A DNA stretch of 5,971 bases, from positions 1-5,971 of the forward strand of contig JBDTOI010000232.1 of the NCBI GenBank assembly GCA_039933315.1. Reading direction: 5' to 3'. The notes beneath the pieces are model-generated. The model ran no database searches. It was given only the letters and a program-made list of their open reading frames with translations, and was not told where the DNA came from. The translations under genes were made by a program, and so were the position numbers. Numbering within the stretch: the first letter of the stretch is position 1; each line of letters starts with the position of its first letter. The DNA is from DASXRU01 sp039933315. Lineage in GTDB: Bacteria > Acidobacteriota > Blastocatellia > Pyrinomonadales > Pyrinomonadaceae. Positions 1-5,133 of this stretch are shown here, piece by piece.

Positions 1-98
1 CACTCCGTGGGCGCCCCTCTTTTGATAGAAGAACCTCCCACGAAGGGACGCGCCCTGATCGGATCAAAGAGGGGGCGCCCACGGAGTGACGCCCCTAC
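1..98. repeat. REP-like inverted hairpin pair, copy 1 (cut by window edge)
   Basis: Two arms face each other. The left arm (1-22) reads loop ACTCCGTG then GGCGCCCC; its other stem half lies outside the window. The right arm, on the minus strand, is a complete hairpin: GTAG foot at 98-95, stem 95-88 pairing with 79-72 (8 bp with one T-G pair), and loop 87-80. After a one-base difference in C-run length, the two arms are reverse complements over about 22 bases, separated by about 40 nt. Hairpins with a GTAG foot arranged as inverted pairs are the hallmark of REP/BIME elements, which are mobilised by RAYT (TnpA-REP) Y1 transposases. No such transposase is visible here. The right hairpin begins 1 nt after the stop codon of the small cysteine-rich gene, so it could protect or end that transcript, although no clear T-run follows it. 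Confidence 0.8.
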
Positions 99-99
99 A

Positions 100-255
100 T
101 TAGAAGTTGCCGGCGCACTCGGGATGGCCGCAGTCGCAGTCCAATTCGATCAACTTCCCAGTGCCTTCACACGAAGCGCTGCAATACTTGCCATCCGGTT
201 GTGGCGGGCAAGAGCAGGGCGCATTCCTGCACTTTTCTTTATCGTCGTCAGCCAT
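100..255 (-). CDS. Small cysteine-rich metallothionein-like protein (51 aa)
   Basis: A 51-residue protein with 8 cysteines (Cys9, 14, 16, 25, 29, 40, 42, 47) plus His44. It opens MADDDKEKC. The pattern is KCx4CxC, then DGKYCxxxC at 21-29, then CDCGHPEC at 40-47. This matches the order seen in bacterial SmtA/BmtA-type metallothioneins: an N-terminal CxC cluster, a G-x-YC-x3-C zinc-finger-like centre, and a C-terminal CGHxxC cluster. The family sequesters Zn(II) or Cd(II) in the cytoplasm in metal-thiolate clusters. There is no signal peptide or membrane segment. The ATG is preceded by a strong GGAGGAG four bases upstream, the best ribosome site in the window, which supports a real gene. The TAA stop abuts a REP-like hairpin. 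The gene lies 216 bp downstream of psuG with a hairpin pair between them, so it is probably transcribed separately. I see no SmtB-type operator. The metal-binding role is inferred from motif; a small zinc-ribbon protein is the alternative. Confidence 0.78.
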   Translation of the reverse strand: MADDDKEKCRNAPCSCPPQPDGKYCSASCEGTGKLIELDCDCGHPECAGNF

Positions 256-259
256 GAGA

Positions 260-266
260 CTCCTCC
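260..266 (-). promoter_or_regulatory. Strong Shine-Dalgarno site of the metallothionein-like gene
   Basis: On the minus strand, GGAGGAG is followed by TCTC and then the ATG at 255. The short spacing (4 nt) and the near-perfect anti-SD match fix the start codon. Other genes in the window have weak or no SD sequence, so this one may be translated efficiently. The 80 bases upstream (267-349) show no convincing -35/-10 pair to me. Confidence 0.75.
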
Positions 267-349
267 ATAAATTTTTCTACGAATAGCGGGGCGCTAGCTT
301 AACACAGCCACAGGTGACCGCGTAGTCAGCAGTGACTTCATAAATAGTT

Positions 350-430
350 GTAGGGGCGGCACTCCGTGGCCGCCCCTCTTTCCGCAGAGACTACGCAAAC
401 AAGGGGTGGCCACGGAGTGCCACCCCCCTA
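350..430. repeat. REP-like inverted hairpin pair, copy 2 (complete)
   Basis: The left hairpin has a GTAG foot at 350-353, stem 353-360 pairing with 369-376 (8 perfect pairs), and loop ACTCCGTG at 361-368. The right hairpin is its inverted partner: stem 403-410 pairing with 419-426 (8 perfect pairs), loop CACGGAGT at 411-418, and TTAG instead of GTAG at its foot on the minus strand. A 26-nt spacer separates them. One stem pair is C-G on the left and T-A on the right, so the pairing is kept while the bases change. The two arms can also pair with each other as one long palindrome. The element lies between psuG (ends 472) and the metallothionein-like gene (starts 255) and could act as a transcript boundary, but no U-tract follows. 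Confidence 0.85.
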
Positions 431-471
431 AAAACCCCAACTTGAATCACAAAAACATGGTTTCCCGAATC

Positions 472-1377
472 TTAAAGCGCCATTGCGATTTCTGCTGCTA
501 CGCGCGCGTTGTTCTCAAGCAGCGCAATGTTGGCGCGCAGGGTTGCGCCCTCGCTTTGTTGGGCCAGGCGTGACAGTAGAAACGGAGTCAGGTCTCGCCC
601 GCCGATGCCTGAGTGTTCCGCTTCAGCCAGTGCCTCGTCCAGCAGCTTCTGCAAAGCTGCTGCCTCAACCTCTGCCTCCGCGGGAATTGGCACGGTGACG
701 AGCAGAGCGGCCAGCGAGCCGAGCGCGCCTTGCGCCTTAACCAGCGAGACTATGTCGGCAGGCGAATCGCCGCGGATATCTATTGGCAGCCCGCTGCTGC
801 GCGAATAAAACGCCGGCAGCTCGTCGCATTGATAACCAACGACGGTGATCCCATGTGTCTCAAGCCACTCGCGGGTGGCAGCCAAATCCAGGACGATTTT
901 CGCCCCGGAGCAAACAACCACCATGGGCGTGCGCGCCAGCTCCGGCAAGTCAGCGGAGATGTCCGGAAGTAAGCCCCGGTGCACGCCGCCAATTCCACCA
1001 GTCGAGAAGACTTTGAGGCCTGCCCGATGGGCAATCCACATCGTCGTGGCCACCGTGGTTGCTCCGTCCCACCTATTGGAAACTGCAATTGCAAGATCGC
1101 GAGTGCTGATCTTCTTTATGTCATCGCTTTGCGCGATCTGCTTCAGCTGGTCCTGATCCAATCCAACGCAGAGCTTGCCCTCAAGAATTGCGATCGTTGC
1201 CGGCACCGCGCCCTGCTCGCGCACGATCTGTTCAAGCCGCAGCGCGGTTTCCAGGTTTTGCGGCCGCGGCAGCCCATGCGCGATCACGGTTGATTCCAGC
1301 ACGACCACAGGTTTATCTGTCGCCAGCGCAGATTGCACTTCGTAGCTGATTCGCAGGATGCCCGGATCGATTGTCAT
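472..1377 (-). CDS. psuG: Pseudouridine-5'-phosphate glycosidase
   Basis: This enzyme cleaves the C-C glycosidic bond of pseudouridine 5'-phosphate to give uracil and D-ribose 5-phosphate, the second step of pseudouridine breakdown in the cytoplasm. At 301 residues it is close to the usual family length (about 305-312) and covers the domain end to end. Family landmarks are VVLESTVIAHGLPRPQN (25-41, with Glu28), the KISTRDL segment (89-95), GATTVATTM (105-113), TGGIGGVHRG (126-135), DISADL (139-144, metal-site Asp143), CSGAK (156-160, the Schiff-base Lys160), GYQ (181-183), and a C-terminal TPFLLSR...RANIALLENN stretch with Asn283. All expected catalytic residues appear intact; their roles come from the characterised E. 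coli enzyme. There is no clear SD before the ATG, but the N-terminus aligns with the family, so the start is likely right. No psuK kinase or nucleoside transporter adjoins it in the window. A MITE-like repeat ends 10 bp upstream of the start. Confidence 0.96.
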   Translation of the reverse strand: MTIDPGILRISYEVQSALATDKPVVVLESTVIAHGLPRPQNLETALRLEQIVREQGAVPATIAILEGKLCVGLDQDQLKQIAQSDDIKKISTRDLAIAVSNRWDGATTVATTMWIAHRAGLKVFSTGGIGGVHRGLLPDISADLPELARTPMVVVCSGAKIVLDLAATREWLETHGITVVGYQCDELPAFYSRSSGLPIDIRGDSPADIVSLVKAQGALGSLAALLVTVPIPAEAEVEAAALQKLLDEALAEAEHSGIGGRDLTPFLLSRLAQQSEGATLRANIALLENNARVAAEIAMAL

Positions 1378-1387
1378 ATCAGAATGC

Positions 1388-1576
1388 GGTTTTGCACAGA
1401 GAATCTTATTTCGTGTTCGTTCGTGGAGTTTAGTGTGAGTTAGTGGATGCGCCTCCGAATCCTAAGCACACGATCCACCAAATGACACGAAATCTCCCGA
1501 AGCAACACAAACCAATGCTGATCCTGGTAGTTCTTCTGTTCGCACCGAACCGGCCAGTACCTTTTTGTGCAAAGCC
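1388..1576. repeat. MITE-like dispersed element, copy 1
   Basis: This 189-bp block resembles 4939-5133 along its length, at roughly 75-80 percent by eye over the first 145 bases and less well afterwards. Shared blocks include TTTGCACA, CTTATTTCGTGTTCGTT, AGTTTAGTGTGA, GTGGAT, CGATCCAC, ACACGAAATCTC, ACCAATGC and GTTCT. The ends are inverted repeats: GGTTTTGCACA at 1388-1398 against GGCTTTGCACA read backwards from 1576 (10 of 11). The internal palindrome has decayed to GTGGAT (1443-1448) with ATCCAC (1473-1478). It encodes nothing convincing. It almost fills the 210-bp gap between the kinase gene and psuG, leaving 11 bp after the kinase stop and 10 bp before the psuG ATG, so any psuG promoter must lie in it or further upstream. 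I could not identify a target-site duplication. Confidence 0.72.
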
Positions 1577-1587
1577 GGCTCGAAGCT

Positions 1588-4500
1588 TCAAGTGTGTCCA
1601 GAAGGAGCCCTCCCTGACGGTCGGGCTTCTGCTTGGGTCTTATTTAATTTAAACACAGTGCCACCACCATCGCGCCGCGCCCAGGACACCTCCGCATCGA
1701 TCATGCTGGCGCGCGCCCGTATGTTTGCTACGCCGCGCCCGGGCTTCTTCTTCGTCTCTTTTGGGTCAAAGCCGTGTCCGTCGTCTTCAATCTGCAATTC
1801 GAACGTACCCGCGTCGGTTACACCAACGATCATCCTGACGTGACGGGCCCCGGCGTGACGGCAGATGTTGTTCAACGCTTCCTGCGCGATGCGATAGATC
1901 TGTATCTGCACGCTGGGCGGCAGCTTTACCATCTCGTCGAACGATTCTTCGCAGATAAACTCATATTCAAACTTGCAGTCAGGCGCCGCATGCTCGACGG
2001 CATGGGCCAAGGCAAATTCCAGCGCGGCAGCAAACCCGACATTTTGTAGTACGGACGGACTTAGATCTTCACAGATGCGACGAACTTCTTGCGAGATCGA
2101 TTCAATTTCGGCGCGCAGTTCGGCGGGAACTGTGGCGGCGGAGCGATCTCCCGGTGCAGGGGCTTGCCGCGTGATTTCTCTTTTGCGGCCATCGCCGGCT
2201 GAGTTTCCTCCGTTCGCTGACAGTGGCAGCTGGTCCACTGACAACATCAAATTGCGCAAGTCCGCCAGAGTCTGGTCGTGCAGATCGCGAGCGATCCGAC
2301 GGCGCTCTGCTTCAGTTTCATTAGCCAGTTGCAGGCGGGCGTCGGCCAACTCGCGATTCGCTCCCGCGAGGGCTGCGCTGGTGCTCACGATGCGCCGGTG
2401 TTCGAAGGCTGCCCAGGTCAGCGCAATCAGCGCCAGCAGCAGCAAGACGGCCAGCGCGGTCGTGGTCCAGGGAAAGGGCGCCCCAGCGACAGTGAACTCA
2501 AATCTGAGTGGCGTGGCGGGGAGCAAGTCCTTGGTGAACGCCCGGGCCACTACCCGATACTTGCCGGGCTGCAACCCTTCCATCGCAAACTGGGAATCGC
2601 GCGAAAGTTTTTCTCTGATTATCTTGCCGGCGCTGTCATAGAGCGCAAAGGCATATTGAAACTGCTCGGGGAAGGTCCGGCTGCTGATGGCTGTGACGTC
2701 GAGCAGTAGACTATTCTGCGGATACTCGAGTTGTAAACCGGCACCCAGTTCGGCAGCCTGGTGAATTCGCTGACTAATCACACGGGCCGGCAGCACCGTC
2801 GGGGTGATGCGGCCCGGTTCGTAACGGACCACTCCCCGATTCGTACCGGCAATAACACTTTCGCCACCATCCTTGTCCTTCACCGCCAGTACCGCGAAAA
2901 CCCTCTGCGAGGGCAGGCCCTGCTCCACATCGAGGCGGGAAACAATCGCCCCGAATTGATCGTCCAGTGTCACTCGCAGCAGACCGCCGCCGACCGTAGC
3001 GCACCAGACTTGGCCCGGGCTGCCGGCGTTGAGAAAGATGCTGCGGGCGCTGGTGCCGCCGGCGATCTCTTTTAGCTGGTCCGATTGATAAAAGTAGAGT
3101 CCGCGGCCAGTCGCGAGCCAGAGGCCCTTGCCATCGGTGACGGTTGACCAGATAGTCTCGTTCTTCAAAGGGTCCAACCCTCTTTCCGTAACCGTCTGTT
3201 TGCCATCAAAGAAAAACAGTCCCGCATTGGCCGTCCCGATTAGCAGACGTCCCGCCGCGTCGCCGCTCAAGCTCACGACTTCACGCCGCCGATCATCGGC
3301 ATCAGGGGCGGGCCAGACCAGCGATCGTTTGGCGCCCTCAAGTTTCTCCACGCCGTAACCGTATGTGGCGATGTAGGTGGTGCCGCCGGTATTCGCTATA
3401 CCCCGTACGCTGTCACCCTGTGGCAGCCTGTCCCCATTTCCGATTCGCTGGAAACTGAAATCGCTTGCCGTGGCGGGGGACTGTGAACCAAAGAGCCCGC
3501 CGGCTGTCGCCACCAGAACGCGTCCGTTGTTGTCCTCGTGGATCGCGTAGATGATTCTGCGTCCGAGCTCAGGAATGCCGCTCCACTTGCTGCTGGTTGC
3601 CTGGGAAAAGAACAAGCCGGAGTTTGTCCCGGCCAGCACCTGGTCCCCTGATGTGCGCCACAGGGCGCGAACATAGTTTGTAGCGGCATCGTCGGAAATG
3701 TTTTCCGTTCGCGTCGCATGCGGGTCATAGCGGCAGACGCCTTTGTCGGTGGCAAACCACACAACCTCTTCCGCATCCACGAAGACTCCGAAGATATGAT
3801 CGGAACGAAGCGCGCCCCCCGTTTCCTCGAAAGTGAAATGCTCGGTCAGTTTTCCGTTGAGAAAATGAAACGCCCCACGGTTGTCCGTGGCGATCCAAAT
3901 ATCGTCGTGTGCCCCGCGGGCGATCGCCGTTACTGTGCCTGTGCCGCCGCGGGCTTTGGCAGGTGTGAGTGGCTGGGTGATATCCATTAAGCCACTCTCC
4001 TCACCGCGACCGCGCGCGCCCGCCCAAAGGCGCCCTTGTCCGTCGGTCTCCAGTGCGTTGATGAAGAAGTTGCGAGGTTTGCCCGCAACTTCCTTTGCCT
4101 CGCCGTTTTCAATTAACAGCAGGCCGCGGCTTTGGGTGCCAACATAAAGCTGATCGCCCACCATAGCCACGCTCGTAATCTTCAAAGGGCCAGGGTGATC
4201 GACGTCGGCGGATTGCAGCGGCTGATCGGGAATAACGCGTATGGCAAGGGACCGATCGGGTCTTACCAGGCAATCAAAGATGACGCCGCTTTCGCTGGCC
4301 ATAATGATTCGACCTGTTTGCGGTCTGACGATCGCGGTAATTACTTTGCCGGCAGTTTCGTTGACCGGCTCAAACTTGCCATTGGCCAGCCGCGCCGCGC
4401 CGTTGTCAGTTCCCACCCAGAGCGAGCCATCATCACCTGTTTGCAACGCCAGCACGCGCCCCGCCGGCAGGCCTTCACCGGAGATCGAATTTGTGCGCCG

Positions 4501-4893
4501 CCCGTCATAGCGCGCCAGTCCGCCGTCGGTGGCAAACCATGTGATACCAAATTCGGTTTGCGCGATAGCATGCGTGCGATCGGAGGGCAGCCCGTGAAAC
4601 GAAGTTACCGCGCCCCATTGATGCAGATTTGGCGGGGGCGTGGGGGAAGGAGAAGGGGACGGTGATGGCGAAGGGGATGGCGACGGTGTAGCTACAGGGA
4701 TTTCGTTTTGCGCGAATGAACGAAAAGCAGTAGGCAGTAGGCAGAAGGCAGCAAGCAGAAGGAATGTAACGCAAACTGTTAGTTTGCGTATGTCCGGAGC
4801 CGCAGCCTTACCGCAGTGCGCGGCAACCCAGCCGCTAAGCGGTCGGGATTTCGATGATTTAGTATTGAAGCTCACATCGACAAGACAACCCAC
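1588..4893 (-). CDS. Two-component sensor histidine kinase with twin Reg_prop propellers
   Basis: This 1101-residue inner-membrane sensor reads a periplasmic signal and autophosphorylates a cytoplasmic histidine. In order: a long basic N-terminus with a hydrophobic signal sequence (37-61, possible cut after Ala61); a Ser-Pro linker (69-88); about 14 propeller blades with W-x-(A/G)-T-x-x-G motifs near 119, 158, 249, 289, 333, 379, 420, 459, 507, 552, 592, 630 and 681, enough for two seven-bladed propellers; a Y_Y_Y domain (about 722-802); a membrane helix (809-830); HisKA_3 with RRRIARDLHDQ and phospho-acceptor His872; and HATPase_c with N box (QEALNNICRHAGA, 1004-1016), G1 (DDGHGFD, 1037-1043) and G2 (GRGVANI, 1052-1058). 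There is no receiver domain, unlike many Bacteroides relatives. The start is GTG, two codons after an in-frame TAG at 4899-4897, with no SD; GTG at codon 7 is an alternative. The partner is probably the regulator just upstream. The ligand cannot be read from sequence. Confidence 0.94.
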   Translation of the reverse strand: MGCLVDVSFNTKSSKSRPLSGWVAAHCGKAAAPDIRKLTVCVTFLLLAAFCLLPTAFRSFAQNEIPVATPSPSPSPSPSPSPSPTPPPNLHQWGAVTSFHGLPSDRTHAIAQTEFGITWFATDGGLARYDGRRTNSISGEGLPAGRVLALQTGDDGSLWVGTDNGAARLANGKFEPVNETAGKVITAIVRPQTGRIIMASESGVIFDCLVRPDRSLAIRVIPDQPLQSADVDHPGPLKITSVAMVGDQLYVGTQSRGLLLIENGEAKEVAGKPRNFFINALETDGQGRLWAGARGRGEESGLMDITQPLTPAKARGGTGTVTAIARGAHDDIWIATDNRGAFHFLNGKLTEHFTFEETGGALRSDHIFGVFVDAEEVVWFATDKGVCRYDPHATRTENISDDAATNYVRALWRTSGDQVLAGTNSGLFFSQATSSKWSGIPELGRRIIYAIHEDNNGRVLVATAGGLFGSQSPATASDFSFQRIGNGDRLPQGDSVRGIANTGGTTYIATYGYGVEKLEGAKRSLVWPAPDADDRRREVVSLSGDAAGRLLIGTANAGLFFFDGKQTVTERGLDPLKNETIWSTVTDGKGLWLATGRGLYFYQSDQLKEIAGGTSARSIFLNAGSPGQVWCATVGGGLLRVTLDDQFGAIVSRLDVEQGLPSQRVFAVLAVKDKDGGESVIAGTNRGVVRYEPGRITPTVLPARVISQRIHQAAELGAGLQLEYPQNSLLLDVTAISSRTFPEQFQYAFALYDSAGKIIREKLSRDSQFAMEGLQPGKYRVVARAFTKDLLPATPLRFEFTVAGAPFPWTTTALAVLLLLALIALTWAAFEHRRIVSTSAALAGANRELADARLQLANETEAERRRIARDLHDQTLADLRNLMLSVDQLPLSANGGNSAGDGRKREITRQAPAPGDRSAATVPAELRAEIESISQEVRRICEDLSPSVLQNVGFAAALEFALAHAVEHAAPDCKFEYEFICEESFDEMVKLPPSVQIQIYRIAQEALNNICRHAGARHVRMIVGVTDAGTFELQIEDDGHGFDPKETKKKPGRGVANIRARASMIDAEVSWARRDGGGTVFKLNKTQAEARPSGRAPSGHT
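1603..1630. repeat. Imperfect hairpin overlapping the kinase 3' end
   Basis: Bases 1603-1610 pair with 1623-1630 (8 bp with one G-T pair) around a 12-nt loop. The hairpin lies inside the last codons of the kinase gene and encodes most of a 16-residue Arg/Pro/Ser/Gly-rich tail (1086-1101) beyond the normal end of the HATPase fold. It resembles an intergenic palindrome that the reading frame runs into before meeting its stop at 1588-1590. Being near the end of the gene it could also affect mRNA decay, but there is no T-run for a standard terminator. Confidence 0.5.
4630..4689 (-). repeat. Ser-Pro dipeptide repeat linker in the kinase
   Basis: This stretch encodes residues 69-88 of the kinase: TP, seven Ser-Pro pairs, then TPPP. 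It forms a flexible periplasmic spacer between the signal peptide and the first propeller. At the DNA level it is an imperfect 6-bp tandem repeat (plus strand GGNGAN-like units), a design prone to length change by replication slippage. Ser/Thr/Pro linkers just after signal sequences are common in exported acidobacterial proteins. Confidence 0.8.
4727..4761. repeat. Heptanucleotide tandem repeat (5 units) inside the kinase signal peptide
   Basis: There are five consecutive 7-bp units on the plus strand: GCAGTAG twice, GCAGAAG, GCAGCAA and GCAGAAG. Read on the minus strand in the kinase frame they encode about residues 45-56 (LLLAAFCLLPTA), the hydrophobic core of the signal sequence. Because 7 is not a multiple of 3, gain or loss of one unit would shift the frame. 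Short tandem heptamers of this kind normally sit between genes. Confidence 0.88.
4769..4789. repeat. Perfect 9-bp palindrome, 3-nt loop
   Basis: ACGCAAACT (4769-4777) and AGTTTGCGT (4781-4789) are perfect reverse complements around GTT. The palindrome lies directly beside the heptamer repeat and encodes kinase residues 35-43, the start of the signal peptide. A perfect short hairpin with A/T-rich arms looks like an intergenic repeat that has been captured by the reading frame. Confidence 0.75.
4799..4842. repeat. Two further short palindromes in the kinase 5' end
   Basis: GCCGC (4799-4803) pairs with GCGGC (4820-4824), and CCGCT (4832-4836) pairs with AGCGG (4838-4842) across a single base. 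Each is short and could arise by chance in GC-rich DNA. Their packing with the palindromes at 4769-4789 and 4890-4909 makes the whole 5' end of the kinase frame look like repeat DNA rather than ordinary coding sequence. Confidence 0.4.
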
Positions 4894-4909
4894 TCGCTAT
4901 TGCGAGTGG
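4890..4909. repeat. 8-bp hairpin covering the kinase GTG start codon
   Basis: CCACTCGC (4890-4897) pairs perfectly with GCGAGTGG (4902-4909) around a TATT loop. The proposed GTG start (4893-4891) lies in one arm, and the in-frame TAG that opens the frame is at the edge of the stem and loop. If the GTG start is used, this hairpin in the mRNA would hide it and lower translation. Alternatively the hairpin marks DNA upstream of the true start. Confidence 0.6.
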
Positions 4910-4938
4910 TACTGACCCAACACCCGACACGCTCGCCT

Positions 4939-5133
4939 GGCTTTGCACAAAAACTCTTATTTCGTGTTCGTTGATTTAGTTTAGTGTGATTTCGTGGATC
5001 GTATGGCTCCGAAACCCAAAGCGAACGATCCACGAAATACACGAAATCTCACGAAGTAACACGAACCAATGCCGATCTTGGACGTTCTCAATCGTCCGCG
5101 TCGGAAGCTGCCGGCGACTCTTTGCGCGCAGCC
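4939..5133. repeat. MITE-like dispersed element, copy 2
   Basis: A 195-bp element homologous to 1388-1576. The left end GGCTTTGCACAAAAA (4939-4953) matches the right end read backwards from 5133 at 11 of 15 positions. The centre carries a perfect 14-bp stem: ATTTCGTGGATCGT (4989-5002) with its complement at 5025-5038 and a 22-nt loop. More TTCGTGT/ACACGAA motifs flank the stem as a weaker outer palindrome. This copy is better preserved than copy 1. Its right end abuts the response-regulator stop codon (5136-5134) with no gap, and its left end is 45 bp from the kinase start. It has no coding capacity. It resembles a non-autonomous mobile element, but no target duplication or transposase is visible. 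Confidence 0.75.

Noticed and set aside
7..270. Plus-strand 87-codon open frame
   Set aside because: It is antisense to the small cysteine-rich gene and starts inside a REP-like hairpin arm; it has no SD and its composition resembles no protein family I know.
350..430. Rho-independent terminator for psuG
   Set aside because: The hairpins are strong, but the bases that follow on the minus strand (CTTGTTTGCG) lack a T-tract, and the inverted REP-pair layout explains the structure better.
780..1094. Second minus-strand frame within psuG
   Set aside because: A shifted-frame shadow of an intact psuG; it contains none of the motifs.
1443..1652. Small plus-strand protein in the kinase-psuG gap
   Set aside because: It overlaps the MITE-like repeat and the kinase 3' end, lacks an SD, and the homologous repeat copy does not keep the frame.
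4505..4774. Alternative minus-strand frame starting MRYIPSACCLLPTAYCF that also yields a hydrophobic start
   Set aside because: The heptamer repeat gives Leu/Cys/Pro-rich hydrophobic peptides in more than one frame; this frame leads into no propeller sequence and ends within the kinase gene.
1588..4893. Hybrid two-component system with its own receiver and AraC domain
   Set aside because: After the HATPase G2 box the protein ends within about 45 residues; no receiver or HTH follows, and the regulator is a separate gene.
1388..5133. CRISPR or other regularly spaced array
   Set aside because: The repeats occur as single dispersed copies 3.5 kb apart with no regular unique spacers.
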